The translations under genes were made by a program, and so were the position numbers. From NCBI GenBank assembly GCA_034440495.1, contig JAWXCE010000054.1, positions 1 to 64,000 of the forward strand: a stretch of 64,000 bases of DNA. Reading direction: 5' to 3'. The notes under the pieces are model-generated. The model worked only from the letters and a program-made list of their open reading frames with translations, was not told the origin of the DNA and did no database searches. Below, piece after piece: positions 43,930 through 53,084 of this stretch. The DNA is from JAWXCE01 sp034440495. GTDB taxonomy: Bacteria; Pseudomonadota; Alphaproteobacteria; Rhizobiales; Rhodomicrobiaceae. The stretch's first letter is position 1; each line of letters begins with the position of its first letter.

Positions 43930-44095
43930 CCTCCCGACGGCTCTTTACCGACCTCCCGCACTCCGGTAATTACGGCTTGTAGGTCTGGTAATTGAAGGCG
44001 GCAAGCGAGATTTCATCGTCGAACTCGACTACTAGCCAAGTTAAACGATTGAACAATACGTTACAGCTCGACCAGAATGCGAATTGCTTTTAAAA

Positions 44096-44959
44096 TCAAG
44101 CGATCGCCTTTAAACTTACTGGCGCTATGCTGTCGTCTGGCACGAAGAAGTCGGGCTGCAAGTCTTGCGTGGGATCGACGCGGTACTTATCGAAGTCCGT
44201 CACACCCTCCTCGGTCAGGAACGTATCGTCGATGAGGAAATGGCCGGTGAAGGCGCGCGAGGGCTTTACGAAAATCGCGTGTGCGGCATCGCCGATAATC
44301 TCTGGCGTGCGGCTTTTTTTCATTAGCGTATCGCCGCCGAGGATGTTGGCGATGGCCGCCGTCGCGATGGTCGTACGCGGCCACAGCGCGTTCACGGCCA
44401 CGCCGAAGCCCTTGAACTCCGCCGCCATACCGAGCGCGCACAGGCTCATGCCGTATTTCGCCATCGAGTAGGCTACGTGGCGCTGGAACCACTTGGCCTT
44501 CATGTCGAGCGGCGGCGAGAGCATCAGCACATGCGGATTGGCGGCGGCCTTCAGGTGCGGCAGGCAGGTTTTGGTGGTGAGGAATGTACCGCGCGCGTTG
44601 ATCTGGTGCATCAGGTCATAACGCTTCATCTCCGTCTGCTCAGTGCCGGTCAGCGAAATGGCGCTGGCGTTGTTCACGCAGATGTCGATGCCGCCGAAGC
44701 GCTCGACGGTTTTGGCGACCGCGTCCGCCACCTGCTCCTCGTAGCGGATGTCGCACATCACGGGGAGCGCCTTGCCGCCCGCCGCTTCGATCTCGGCGGC
44801 GGCGGTGTATATTGTGCCAGGGATTTTTGGGTTTTCCTCCGCCGTCTTTGCCGCGATGGCCACATTCGCCCCGTCCCGCGCCGCGCGCACCGCGATGGCG
44901 AGCCCGATGCCCCGGCTTCCGCCCGTGATGAACAGCGTTTTTCCTGCAAGCGGCCCCAT
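44096..44959 (-). CDS. SDR family oxidoreductase (HSDL2-like)
   Basis: This 287-residue SDR resembles the hydroxysteroid-dehydrogenase-like 2 group. It has TGGSRGIG at 12-19, CDIRYEEQVADAV, CVNNASAIS, the unusual active-site region MLSPPLDMKAKWF with the catalytic Tyr and Lys in AYSMAKYGMS, and LWPRTTIATAA. Relatives act on lipids or fatty acyl derivatives in the cytoplasm or peroxisome. It is the last gene of an operon with an enoyl-CoA hydratase and an acyl-CoA dehydrogenase, fitting a role in fatty-acid breakdown or remodelling. The exact substrate is unknown. Confidence 0.85.
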   Translation of the reverse strand: MGPLAGKTLFITGGSRGIGLAIAVRAARDGANVAIAAKTAEENPKIPGTIYTAAAEIEAAGGKALPVMCDIRYEEQVADAVAKTVERFGGIDICVNNASAISLTGTEQTEMKRYDLMHQINARGTFLTTKTCLPHLKAAANPHVLMLSPPLDMKAKWFQRHVAYSMAKYGMSLCALGMAAEFKGFGVAVNALWPRTTIATAAIANILGGDTLMKKSRTPEIIGDAAHAIFVKPSRAFTGHFLIDDTFLTEEGVTDFDKYRVDPTQDLQPDFFVPDDSIAPVSLKAIA

Positions 44960-44974
44960 GGTCGTCTCCCCGGT

Positions 44975-45721
44975 TTATGAGCGTTGGAAAAAGGCACGGA
45001 CGGCGGCTTGCGCCTCCTCGCTATGCAGGCGTTCGGCGAACAAGGCAACCTCATCCTCGATGCGCTGCGCAACGGCGCCCGCGTCGCCCTTAAGCAGCAG
45101 TTTGGAGATTTTCATAGCTTCTGGCGGGAGGTCAGCCAACTTTACGGCTGCTTTCATCGTCTCGGCTTCGAGCGACTCGCTAGGCACGACCGCGTTCAGC
45201 AGCCCCGCCATGAATGCTTTTTCAGCGCTAAACTTCCCGCCCGCGACTAGCAATTCAAACGCCAGCGCATGGCCAATGATGCGCGGCCCGAGAAGGCTAG
45301 ACCCCGCTTCCGGCACAAGCCCGAGCGCGGTGAACGGCGTTTGGAACCACGAGCCGGTCGAGGCGTAAACTATGTCGCAATGCATGAGCAAGGTCGTGCC
45401 CACGCCGACCGCCAGTCCATCGACACCCGCGATAAGCGGCTTCTCCAGCCCCGCGACAAGCTTGAGAAACTGGGTGATGTTGGAGCTATCTGTCATAATC
45501 GAGCCAGACCTCATAAAATCCGCAAGGTCATTGCCCGCCGTGAACACGCCGCCCGATCCGAACAGCACATGCACGCGGATAGTGGCGTCCGCCTCGGCGG
45601 CGATCAGCGCGGCCGAAATCGCAGTATACATCTCCCCCGTGATCGCATTTTTCTTCTTCGGGCGGTTGAATCGGATGCTCTGCACAGCGCCGTCGCGCAC
45701 AACCTGAATAAACTCGGACAT
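44975..45721 (-). CDS. enoyl-CoA hydratase/isomerase (crotonase family)
   Basis: This 248-residue crotonase-fold enzyme has RFNRPKKKNAITGEMY at the start, the oxyanion-hole segments in LFGSGGVFTAGNDLADF and KPLIAGVDGLAVGVGTTLLM, then TPFTALGLVPEAGSSLL. The pattern PEAGSSLLG resembles enoyl-CoA isomerase/hydratase paralogues such as PaaG-like or delta3-delta2 isomerases, which vary in the catalytic Glu. It hydrates or isomerises enoyl-CoA in beta-oxidation. It lies between the SDR and acyl-CoA dehydrogenase genes on the same strand. Confidence 0.88.
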   Translation of the reverse strand: MSEFIQVVRDGAVQSIRFNRPKKKNAITGEMYTAISAALIAAEADATIRVHVLFGSGGVFTAGNDLADFMRSGSIMTDSSNITQFLKLVAGLEKPLIAGVDGLAVGVGTTLLMHCDIVYASTGSWFQTPFTALGLVPEAGSSLLGPRIIGHALAFELLVAGGKFSAEKAFMAGLLNAVVPSESLEAETMKAAVKLADLPPEAMKISKLLLKGDAGAVAQRIEDEVALFAERLHSEEAQAAVRAFFQRS

Positions 45722-45814
45722 CCTCTCCTCCGTTTCTATCTCTTATCTTTTTCTTACTAAAACACTTCTCCATCAGCGAGACGGAGGAAGAAAAGAGACA
45801 CAATAATAATCGTA

Positions 45815-47593
45815 CTAGGCGGCAAAAACGTCCTCTGCGGCACCGACAATCGTCGCGTGGCCGCTTATTACCGCCATTTTGAGACCGCCAGTTTCGGGAA
45901 CCAGATGCTCGGCAAAATGCCGGGCGAGCGCGATGCGGGCTTTAGCCGTCCGCGTGTCGCCGTTGGCGGTGCGCGCCGAGGCCAGCGCGCCTTTGGCTAG
46001 ATAAACCCCGCCCGCCGCTAGTCCGAACAGGCGCAGATAGGGCGTCGCGCCCGCCATTGCGGTATTAGGGCTATCTTTCAGCGCATCCAACAACCAGCGG
46101 CTCGTCTCGTCAAGCGCCTGCAAAGCATCGCTCAAGCGCTCGCCCATCAGTCCGAACGACGGTTCGTTAGATGCCTGCACGTCCCGTACAATCGCCGTCA
46201 ACTCCGCTATATAGCCCGCGATCACCTGCCCGCCACCCATCGGCAGCTTGCGCGTGACAAGATCGATGGCCTGGATGCCGTTGGTGCCCTCGTATATCGG
46301 GGCGATACGTGCGTCGCGAAGGTATTGCGCTGCGCCCGTCTCCTCCACATAACCCATGCCGCCATGCACCTGAATGCCCTCGGAGGCGACCTCGACGCCC
46401 ACATCCGTACCAAACGCTTTCGCGACCGGAGTTAAGAGTGCGGCAAGCGTGCCCGCTTGCTGGCGCTCGGCCTCATCGCGCGCGTGAAACCATAAATCCA
46501 TGGCAACACCGGCGGTGAGAGATATGCATCGGGCGGCGGCGATCTTGGCTTTCATATTAAGCAGCATCCGCGCCACGTCCGGGTGCTTGATGATGGGCAC
46601 CATGGCTGCGCCGTTGCCGCCCTGCTTGCGATCGCGCGAATAGTTCAGCGCGTGCTGAAAAGCCCGGTCGGCGATGCCCACCCCTTGAGCGCCCACAGCC
46701 AGCCGCGCCGCGATCATCATGGTGAACATCGCGTTGAGGCCACGGTTCGGCTTGCCAACGAGCCAGCCGGTCGCGCCGCCTTCGTCGCCGAAAATCATCA
46801 CGCAGGTCGGGCTGGCGTGGATGCCAATCTTATGCTCCAGCTTGGCGCAGTAATTGTCATTGCGCGCGCCCATGGAGCCGTCGTCGTTCACCAAATATTT
46901 GGGCACGAGAAATAGCGAGATGCCGCGCGTGCCAGCGGGCGCGTCGGGCAGGCGCGCAAGCACGAGGTGGATAATGTTCTCCGTCATCTCGTGATCGCCG
47001 TATGTGATATAAATTTTTGTGCCGCTGATTTTGTAAGTCCCGCCGTCCGATGGAATGGCGCGGGTTTTGAGGAAGCACAGGTCGGAGCCAGCCTGCGGTT
47101 CGGTGAGCTGCATGGTGCCCGTCCATTCGCCGCTTACCATCTTGGCGAGATATTTATCCTTCAGCGCTTGGCTCCCGTGCGCGTTGATGGCCTCCACCGC
47201 GCCTTGAGTAAGCAGCGGACACAGACCGAACGCCATATTGGCCGCGTTCCACATCTCATCTGCGGCTAGCGCGAGGCTATGCGGCAGCCCTTGCCCGCCA
47301 AACGCCTTTGGCGCGGTCAAGCTGCCCCAGCCGTTCGCCACCCACTTCTGATAAACCTCACTCCAACCGTCCGGTGTGACGACCTTGCCGTCAACCAGGC
47401 GCGACATCTGCTGATCGCCAGTCCAGTTCAACGGCGCCAGTTCATCGGCGGCAAAGCGCCCGGCTTCCTCTAAGATCGCTTCAGCCGTATCCCCGTCCAG
47501 ATCCTCGAAAATGCCGCTTTCGGCGAGCCCGGAAAATCCGGCGATGTGATTAAGCGTAAATAAAATGTCGGCAACCGGGGCGGTGTAACTCAT
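45815..47593 (-). CDS. acyl-CoA dehydrogenase (DmdC-like, long form)
   Basis: This acyl-CoA dehydrogenase of about 592 residues has an N-terminal DmdC-type extension (MSYTAPVADILFTLNHIAGF), the FAD/substrate core (GTMQLTEPQAGSDL, ISGTKIYITYGDHEMTENI) and RDRKQGGNGAAM. The catalytic Glu region is YEGTNGIQAIDLVTRKL, and a C-terminal extra helical domain (AELTAIVRDVQASNEPSF onward) follows. The size and extra domain match the 3-methylmercaptopropionyl-CoA dehydrogenase / long-chain AcdC group. It oxidises acyl-CoA to enoyl-CoA. An in-frame start at 47605 would add four residues. It is the first gene of the beta-oxidation operon. Confidence 0.92.
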   Translation of the reverse strand: MSYTAPVADILFTLNHIAGFSGLAESGIFEDLDGDTAEAILEEAGRFAADELAPLNWTGDQQMSRLVDGKVVTPDGWSEVYQKWVANGWGSLTAPKAFGGQGLPHSLALAADEMWNAANMAFGLCPLLTQGAVEAINAHGSQALKDKYLAKMVSGEWTGTMQLTEPQAGSDLCFLKTRAIPSDGGTYKISGTKIYITYGDHEMTENIIHLVLARLPDAPAGTRGISLFLVPKYLVNDDGSMGARNDNYCAKLEHKIGIHASPTCVMIFGDEGGATGWLVGKPNRGLNAMFTMMIAARLAVGAQGVGIADRAFQHALNYSRDRKQGGNGAAMVPIIKHPDVARMLLNMKAKIAAARCISLTAGVAMDLWFHARDEAERQQAGTLAALLTPVAKAFGTDVGVEVASEGIQVHGGMGYVEETGAAQYLRDARIAPIYEGTNGIQAIDLVTRKLPMGGGQVIAGYIAELTAIVRDVQASNEPSFGLMGERLSDALQALDETSRWLLDALKDSPNTAMAGATPYLRLFGLAAGGVYLAKGALASARTANGDTRTAKARIALARHFAEHLVPETGGLKMAVISGHATIVGAAEDVFAA

Positions 47594-47726
47594 GGTCTCT
47601 CCCAAGCAATTTCGCTTTTGCGAGGTTCGCGCAGCGCATTTATCGCGCGGCCCGCTATTTTTGGTTAGTATGGATTGTGAAGCGGTTCAGCAATACGCGC
47701 AAGCCGGGATTTAGGAAACCTTAACT

Positions 47727-48719
47727 GTGAATTTAGATCACGACGATCTGGCGCGGCAGGACGCCCACGCCAGGGTGCTGCTAGCGATGCCCGACGCCAT
47801 CGACGAAGCTGCGAGGATTTTACAGCGCGGCGGGCTGGTGGCATTCGCCACCGAGACCGTTTACGGCCTTGGCGCGGATGCCTCGAGTGACAAGGCGGTT
47901 GCGCGTATTTATAAGGCCAAGGGCAGGCCACGCTTTAATCCGCTTATCATTCATGTCGCGAGTGTAGAGGAAGCGATGGCTTACGGCGTTTTCAACCAGG
48001 AAGCGACTGAGCTTGCCGCCGCATTCTGGCCCGGGCCGCTAACCCTGGTTATGCAGCGCCGCGAAGGCGCAGCCCTGTCTTCGCTCGCAACCGCTGGCAT
48101 GCCGACTGTCGCTCTGCGCGTTCCCCGTCACGAGACTGCCCAGCGCCTTATCACGGCCGCAGGGCGTCCACTGGCCGCCCCAAGCGCCAATCGGTCCGGA
48201 CGTGTAAGCGCAACGATGGCAAAGCACGTGTCAGGCGATTTCGGCGGGAAACTTGACCTTATCCTCGATAGCGGGCCATGCTCGGCGGGGCTTGAATCGA
48301 CGATTGTCAGTATTGCAGATGGCAAGCCGCGCCTGATGCGCCCCGGCGCGATTCCCCGCGCGTTTATCGAGGCGGTTTGCGGCCCGCTTGCAGCGCTGGC
48401 GCCTTCCGCCACTCCGCAATCGCCTGGCCAGCTTAGGAGCCACTACGCTCCGCGCGCAGAACTGCGGCTTAATATTTTGGAAGCGGCGCCGTGCGAGCCA
48501 CATTTGACATTTGGCGCAGAAGGGCCGCGCGGTTCGCATGTTTGCAATCTTAGCGCCACAGGTAATCTGGTGGAGGCCGCAACGAATTTATTCGCTTATC
48601 TGCGCAAGCTCGACGCATTTGGCTCCGCCACCATCGCCGTGATGCCAATACCGGCGCATGGGCTGGGAGAGGCGATCAACGACCGGCTGCGCCGCGCCGC
48701 AGCCCCGCGCAATAAATGA
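47727..48719 (+). CDS. tsaC: L-threonylcarbamoyladenylate synthase
   Basis: This 330-residue Sua5-type enzyme makes threonylcarbamoyl-AMP for the t6A37 modification of ANN-decoding tRNAs. The YrdC domain (about 20-205) shows LQRGGLVAFATETVYGLGAD, KAKGRPRFNPLIIH, FWPGPLTLVMQR, VALRVPRHETAQRLI and PLAAPSANRSG. A C-terminal Sua5 domain follows a Pro/Gln linker (PSATPQSPGQLRSHYAPRAE). The start codon is GTG at 47727 with AGGAAA upstream. It overlaps the following FAD oxidase gene by four bases (ATGA). Confidence 0.93.
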   Translation: MNLDHDDLARQDAHARVLLAMPDAIDEAARILQRGGLVAFATETVYGLGADASSDKAVARIYKAKGRPRFNPLIIHVASVEEAMAYGVFNQEATELAAAFWPGPLTLVMQRREGAALSSLATAGMPTVALRVPRHETAQRLITAAGRPLAAPSANRSGRVSATMAKHVSGDFGGKLDLILDSGPCSAGLESTIVSIADGKPRLMRPGAIPRAFIEAVCGPLAALAPSATPQSPGQLRSHYAPRAELRLNILEAAPCEPHLTFGAEGPRGSHVCNLSATGNLVEAATNLFAYLRKLDAFGSATIAVMPIPAHGLGEAINDRLRRAAAPRNK

Positions 48720-50155
48720 TGGCCGATGAAAATACCGGCGATAGAAAGCCCAGTGCCGAAACGCTTCTGCGGTTCGCCGCCATTGTTGGCGAGCGTTACG
48801 CGATAGGCGCTGAAGCCGACATGGCCCCGTATCTCACCGAGTGGCGCGACCGCTACCGGGGCCGGGCGGCGCTTATCCTTCGCCCCGATTCCACCCAGCA
48901 GGTCGCAGCCATAATGGCGCTGGCCGCGCAAACCGGCACGGCAATTGTGCCGCAGGGCGGAAACACGGGCCTGGTCGGCGGACAAATCCCCTACGAAAGC
49001 GGGCATGAAATCGTGCTTTCGCTTGGGCGGCTTAACCGGGTGCGGGAGGTGGACGCGGCGGGGAATACGCTAACTATGGAGGCGGGCGTGACGCTGGCGG
49101 CTGCGCAGGCTGCGGCGGAGGGAGTGGAGCGTTTGTTTCCGCTCAGTCTTGCCAGCGAAGGGTCATGCCAGATCGGTGGTAATCTGGCGACGAACGCAGG
49201 CGGTGTGCAGGTTTTGGCGTACGGCTCGGCGCGCGATCTCACATTAGGGCTGGAAGTTGTGCTGGCTAGCGGCGAGGTTTGGAATGGCCTTAAATCACTC
49301 CGCAAAGACAACACGGGATACGATCTGAAAAGCCTGTTCATTGGGTCGGAAGGCACGCTCGGCGTTATCACGGCGGCGACGCTAAAGCTGTTTCCACGGC
49401 CTAAAGAGCAGACCGCAATTTTTGCTGGCCTCTCTAGTCTTGAAGACATCGCGCGTCTGTTCGAGATGGCGCGCGACGATGCTGGCCCCGGCCTGACGCT
49501 GTTCGAGCTAATGCCACGCATTGGCATCGAGTTCGTTACGAAGCATATGGCGGGCCGCGATCCGTTGGCGGACGCCTATCCCTGGTATGCTCTGATAGAG
49601 ATATCCTCGCCCTCTAAAGATGGCCGCGCGTCCGAGCTTAGTATGCAGTTGATGGAATACGCGCTGGAGGCGGAGGTTGTTAAGGACGCCGTTATCGCAT
49701 CCTCATTGGCGCAGGCGGTCGAGTTGCGCCACTTGCGCGAGGCGATCTCAGAGGCGCAAAAATTCGAGGGCGGCAGCATCAAGCATGATGTTTCCATCCC
49801 TATCGCTACTGTGCCGGAATTTATTGCGCGCGCCTCGGAGATGATCGAACGTATGGCTCCCGGCGCTCGCCCCGTGCCGTTTGGGCATTTTGGCGACGGC
49901 AACATTCATTTCAACATCAGCCAGCCCGTTGGGGCGGATAAGGCGGCGTTCTTAGCGTTATGGGATGAGATTTCAGAAGCTGTCCACGGCATGGTTAAGA
50001 CTATGGGCGGATCGATCAGCGCCGAGCATGGAGTCGGCCGTATGAAGCGTGATCTGCTTGCTCAGGTGAAAAGCCCGGTCGAAATAGCGCTCATGCGCCA
50101 GATCAAGGCCGCTCTCGACCCTCTTGGCATCCTCAACCCGGGCAAGCTGCTTTAG
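48716..50155 (+). CDS. FAD-binding oxidoreductase (GlcD/D-2-hydroxyacid dehydrogenase type)
   Basis: This 479-residue vanillyl-alcohol-oxidase-family flavoprotein has the FAD-binding PCMH domain with VPQGGNTGLVGGQIP and NLATNAGGVQVLAYGSARDL, plus LKKDNTGYDLK-like and FIGSEGTLGVITAATLK segments. The C-terminal domain has PFGHFGDGNIHFNISQP and GGSISAEHGVGRMKRD, with metal and substrate His residues. This set fits D-2-hydroxyglutarate or D-lactate dehydrogenases feeding electrons to quinone or ETF. It is translationally coupled to tsaC. The substrate cannot be fixed. Confidence 0.9.
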   Translation: MMADENTGDRKPSAETLLRFAAIVGERYAIGAEADMAPYLTEWRDRYRGRAALILRPDSTQQVAAIMALAAQTGTAIVPQGGNTGLVGGQIPYESGHEIVLSLGRLNRVREVDAAGNTLTMEAGVTLAAAQAAAEGVERLFPLSLASEGSCQIGGNLATNAGGVQVLAYGSARDLTLGLEVVLASGEVWNGLKSLRKDNTGYDLKSLFIGSEGTLGVITAATLKLFPRPKEQTAIFAGLSSLEDIARLFEMARDDAGPGLTLFELMPRIGIEFVTKHMAGRDPLADAYPWYALIEISSPSKDGRASELSMQLMEYALEAEVVKDAVIASSLAQAVELRHLREAISEAQKFEGGSIKHDVSIPIATVPEFIARASEMIERMAPGARPVPFGHFGDGNIHFNISQPVGADKAAFLALWDEISEAVHGMVKTMGGSISAEHGVGRMKRDLLAQVKSPVEIALMRQIKAALDPLGILNPGKLL

Positions 50156-50609
50156 CTAGCCTGCATCCGGTCTATAACTTGCCCGGAATACGCGTCGAGC
50201 ACCCGATTATGCATATCGTCGAAGCCCTGATCTACAAGCACGCCCAGCACGCCGTTGCCTGCATACCCAGCCTCCATCCGATCCATTTTAGCCAGTTCCG
50301 CGCCTGTCTGGGCATCTTTCAACACGGTCACAGCGCCGAGCGTGGGGGAACCGCCGAGTACAACCCGTTGCGCCGCCGATGGAATATTGAAACCATGCAC
50401 CGTCACATGAACGACAATGCCGCGTGAGCCTTGAAAGCGCGGGGACAATTTGCCCTTCAACCGGTCTTGAATAAGTGCCGTCACTTTCTGGTTGGCCAAG
50501 TGCTGGCGGGTAACCGCGCAAGCCAAACGGGCGTAAAATATCTTGTGGTTTCAGATTTTACAGAAGCCGACAAAGCGAGAGAATTATTTTCCGCTGCCGC
50601 TCGTCGCAA
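50152..50609 (-). pseudogene. DUF6778-like exported protein, apparently frameshifted
   Basis: A continuous frame from about 50526 to 50152 encodes KVTALIQDRLKGKLSPRFQG, RGIVVHVTVHGFNIPSAAQR and VVLGGSPTLGAVTVLKDAQT but has no ATG. Upstream, another minus-strand frame reads SVKSETTRYFTPVWLARLPA then STW, ending where the first becomes homologous in pattern. Adding one G in the GG at about 50489 would join them into one protein. The layout resembles DUF6778-like proteins, thought to be exported lipoproteins in rhizobia. No clean signal peptide is visible at the start, so the 5' end may be further disrupted. Treat as pseudogene or sequencing indel. Confidence 0.45.
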
Positions 50610-50658
50610 TAAGCGGCGCTAAATGACCTTCATTTGGAGAGCTTGCATTAAAGCGTCG

Positions 50659-50698
50659 ACGCCATCCGATAATTGCAAGCGCAGATTTCGGATGGCGT
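50659..50698 (-). terminator. hairpin after the phasin gene
   Basis: An 11-bp perfect stem (ACGCCATCCGA / TCGGATGGCGT) has an 18-base loop, beginning 22 bp after the phasin stop in the direction of transcription. A short T-containing stretch (CTTTAA) follows a few bases beyond on the minus strand. It could be an intrinsic or 3'-stabilising element. Confidence 0.55.
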
Positions 50699-50720
50699 TA
50701 GTATGAGTTTAAGACAAGAA

Positions 50721-51131
50721 TCAGCCTTCGAACTTTGGCATGCCGGGAATGTTTGGCATGTTTTTGGCGCTGTCTTTCATGACGCCTGTCATCAGCTCGC
50801 GCATCTGTTCCATCTGGCGTGTGAAGTTTTCCATCATTTCGCGGACATGCGAATTCTGCATCTCAACAACATCGCTGACCTGTTTGGCGTCTGCTAGTTT
50901 CATCGCATAACGGAAATTGGCGTTAGCGTTGGTCTTGGTGAACTCAGCGATTTTCTCATTCACGGTTTTCAGGCCGGTTCCGCCGATGGCTGGAGTATTC
51001 TCGAAAGTCACCATCGCTTTTTCGCTGGCTTCAAGGAATGAGTCGAAGGCTTTCTTGGCCTGCTCAATGCTCGACTTCATGATGTTGCGAACAGATTCTG
51101 GCATTTCGGCGAATTGGGGCATTTCCTGCAT
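50721..51131 (-). CDS. phasin family protein
   Basis: This 136-residue, helical, amphipathic protein of the phasin family (Phasin_2 type) reads MQEMPQFAEMPESVRNIMKS, ASEKAMVTFENTPAIGGTGL, KTNANANFRYAMKLADAKQV and NSHVREMMENFTRQMEQMRE. Phasins coat polyhydroxyalkanoate granules and control their number and size; some stress-related members bind other surfaces. It complements the phaZ gene at 5476. TGCA-rich DNA about 170 bp upstream may bind PhaR. No PHA synthase gene is in the window. Confidence 0.88.
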   Translation of the reverse strand: MQEMPQFAEMPESVRNIMKSSIEQAKKAFDSFLEASEKAMVTFENTPAIGGTGLKTVNEKIAEFTKTNANANFRYAMKLADAKQVSDVVEMQNSHVREMMENFTRQMEQMRELMTGVMKDSAKNMPNIPGMPKFEG

Positions 51132-51302
51132 GGCGTTGACCTTTTGTTTCGCTCAAAGAGCAATTGGATTTGCGATACATAGCAAGTGATCTGCGCAGAT
51201 ATCGGAGAGGCGCTTTAAACTTTAGTCGCAAAATAGTATTTGCGGCCAGAGGTTTTACGCGTGCGAACAGCCGTCTTATGCATGTTGCGCCGCAATAAAT
51301 TC

Positions 51303-51340
51303 ATGCTGCAGCGCACAACTGCATATTGTTTATGCAATTT
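51303..51340 (-). promoter_or_regulatory. TGCA-rich stretch upstream of the phasin gene (possible PhaR sites)
   Basis: Within 38 bp are TGCTGCAGCGCA, CTGCAT and TTATGCAATTT, plus CATGTTGCG just beyond. PhaR-type repressors bind TGC/GCA dyads before phasin genes. A comparable motif precedes phaZ. It also lies within the region after the cytidylyltransferase-like gene, on the opposite side. Confidence 0.3.
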
Positions 51341-51386
51341 GATTTGGCAAGGGTAAATTATGAATGTGCGGGAACTTTGGCGCGTT

Positions 51387-51977
51387 TTATTTGTTTTGAA
51401 AATCTTCCAGGGTATCAAAGTCTCGCAACACAGCTTGGGATGCGTTTTGAACGCGAACAACCCGTTCCGAATTGCGGACGATAAGCTCGCCGCCACCCCT
51501 GTCGCCTTGTAGCGCCAACAGACCGGGGAAGTGCGATTTTCCAAACAAAACGGGGTGTCCGCGCCGTTCCTTGTACATGGTCACGCATATATCGCGATCA
51601 TGTTCAGGCGCGAATTCAGCCGCCAGCGTGTCGTAATCGCTCCCCTGCACAAGCGGCATGTCGCCAAGAACGATGAACGCGCCCACTATGGAGACCGGCG
51701 TTGCGAGGATGCCTGCGGCAATAGAGCTTGCCATACCGGTGGCGAAAGCCGGGTTTTCAACGCAAGTCACGGGCCATGTCGCCGTCAGCCTGCGCACCTC
51801 AAAATTGCCGCCAGTCACGACGCATATGTGCGCCAGGCCTAGTGCGCTGACCGTCTCTAGACAGTGGGCGAGCAAAGGTTTCCCTCGCCAGACTTTGAGG
51901 AGCTTGTTTTCGCCCTGCATACGGCTCGATAACCCCGCCGCCAGAACGATTGCGCCGAGTTCTGACAGAAGCGTCAT
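51387..51977 (-). CDS. MobA/MocA-like nucleotidyltransferase for molybdenum cofactor
   Basis: This 196-residue NTP-transferase-fold protein has the signature IVLAAGLSSRMQGENKLL, the MocA-like VVTGGNFEVRRLTATWP, NPAFATGMASSIAAGI, and FIVLGDMPLVQGSDYDTL with the metal-binding D. MocA makes molybdopterin cytosine dinucleotide from CTP, needed by xanthine-oxidase-family hydroxylases, and the adjoining IorAB-like genes fit this. Its start overlaps the xdhC stop by four bases. It could alternatively use GTP (MobA), but the operon context favours MocA. Confidence 0.85.
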   Translation of the reverse strand: MTLLSELGAIVLAAGLSSRMQGENKLLKVWRGKPLLAHCLETVSALGLAHICVVTGGNFEVRRLTATWPVTCVENPAFATGMASSIAAGILATPVSIVGAFIVLGDMPLVQGSDYDTLAAEFAPEHDRDICVTMYKERRGHPVLFGKSHFPGLLALQGDRGGGELIVRNSERVVRVQNASQAVLRDFDTLEDFQNK

Positions 51978-52969
51978 GCCGTAAAACCGGCATCCTGAGC
52001 GGTGGCGACCATCTCGGCCAGAATGGAAACGGCAAGCGTGGCCGGGCTTTTTGTCTGGCCAATCATGCCTGCCGGTCCGCGAATACGCCCCAGCTGGCTT
52101 TCAGCAACGCCAAGCTCGCGCAGCTTCTCAAGCCGCAATTCGTGTACTTTTCGGCTGCCAACAGAGCCAATGTAGAAACAGCTTGTACGCAATAAAGCGG
52201 CGATAACGGGGATTTCCCACTCGTGATCGTGAAACACAACTGCGCTTGCCGTCCACGCATCGCCTTGCACCGCATCGGCGAAGGCTTCGCCATGCAATTC
52301 GCGGATCGTAATATTTGCGCTGGAGTAGACAGCCAAGTCTGCGGCGTTTGGCGTAACGACATCCACTTGCCATCCGATTTGCGAGGCAAGTGTCGCGAGG
52401 TATCCGGCGGCTGGACCTGCGCCGGTCAGCGACAGGCGCATTTGCGGCCAGTAAACGCGCGAAAACTCATCTCTATCGCGGGAAGTGCGCACGTTGGCCA
52501 TTTTGCCGACGATGGGCGTAATTTGCGAAACTCCGCCGCGCAGATCGGTTGTCACCGTAAATGGTTTTCGGGCCTGCCATAGTCCGGCCATTGCGCGCCC
52601 GAGACGAGGTGGCGAGAATTGATCGATGTAAATGTCCAGGCCGGTGCCGCAGGGGAGGCGAACGTCGATGTAAGGCGATCCGGCGCCATAGCGCACCAGC
52701 CTGTTCTTGCCCTCGTCCATCGCGAGTTGCGCCTCGGCGATCAGCGCGCCCTCAAGGCACCCACCCGAGATAAAACCCACGGCGCGGCCGTCCTGGGCAA
52801 CCGCCATTTGCGCGCCAAGAGGCCGCGGGGCGCCACCATCAATCCCGACAAGGGTGATAAGCGCAACTTTCATGCTGTCGTTTGACCAGTCGGCGAGCGA
52901 TGGCAGAACGTGCTCAGTGAATTCCGAAGCGGCAGCCTTGTTAGTTGGCGCATTCATAGGGTTCAGCAT
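51974..52969 (-). CDS. XdhC/CoxI-family molybdenum cofactor chaperone
   Basis: This 331-residue protein inserts or sulfurates molybdenum cofactor in xanthine-dehydrogenase-type enzymes. The N-terminal XdhC/CoxI domain includes TLVGIDGGAPRPLGAQMAV and the Cys motif FISGGCLEGALIAEAQ with VRLPCGTGLDIYI. The C-terminal Rossmann-like domain has LTGAGPAAGYLATLASQIGW, FYIGSVGSRKVHELRLEKL and RGPAGMIGQTKSPATLAVSI. It is coupled to the MocA-like gene and lies downstream of the hydroxylase subunits it is expected to mature. An alternative start at 52957 would trim four residues. Confidence 0.88.
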   Translation of the reverse strand: MLNPMNAPTNKAAASEFTEHVLPSLADWSNDSMKVALITLVGIDGGAPRPLGAQMAVAQDGRAVGFISGGCLEGALIAEAQLAMDEGKNRLVRYGAGSPYIDVRLPCGTGLDIYIDQFSPPRLGRAMAGLWQARKPFTVTTDLRGGVSQITPIVGKMANVRTSRDRDEFSRVYWPQMRLSLTGAGPAAGYLATLASQIGWQVDVVTPNAADLAVYSSANITIRELHGEAFADAVQGDAWTASAVVFHDHEWEIPVIAALLRTSCFYIGSVGSRKVHELRLEKLRELGVAESQLGRIRGPAGMIGQTKSPATLAVSILAEMVATAQDAGFTA

Positions 52970-53084
52970 GTTGGCAATCTAAACCGGTTTGTATCGCCAG
53001 CAAACGCAGGTTGCCGGGCTTTGTTCGCCCATGCCTTGAAGCATTGCCCAAACGGCGCGATCATTTAAGGGTTTGTGAGTATGA

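Noticed and set aside
45726..45788. TCCTCCGT / ACGGAGGA inverted repeat between the acyl-CoA dehydrogenase and hydratase genes
   Set aside because: The arms are 47 bp apart and one includes the ribosome-binding site of the next gene; probably chance.
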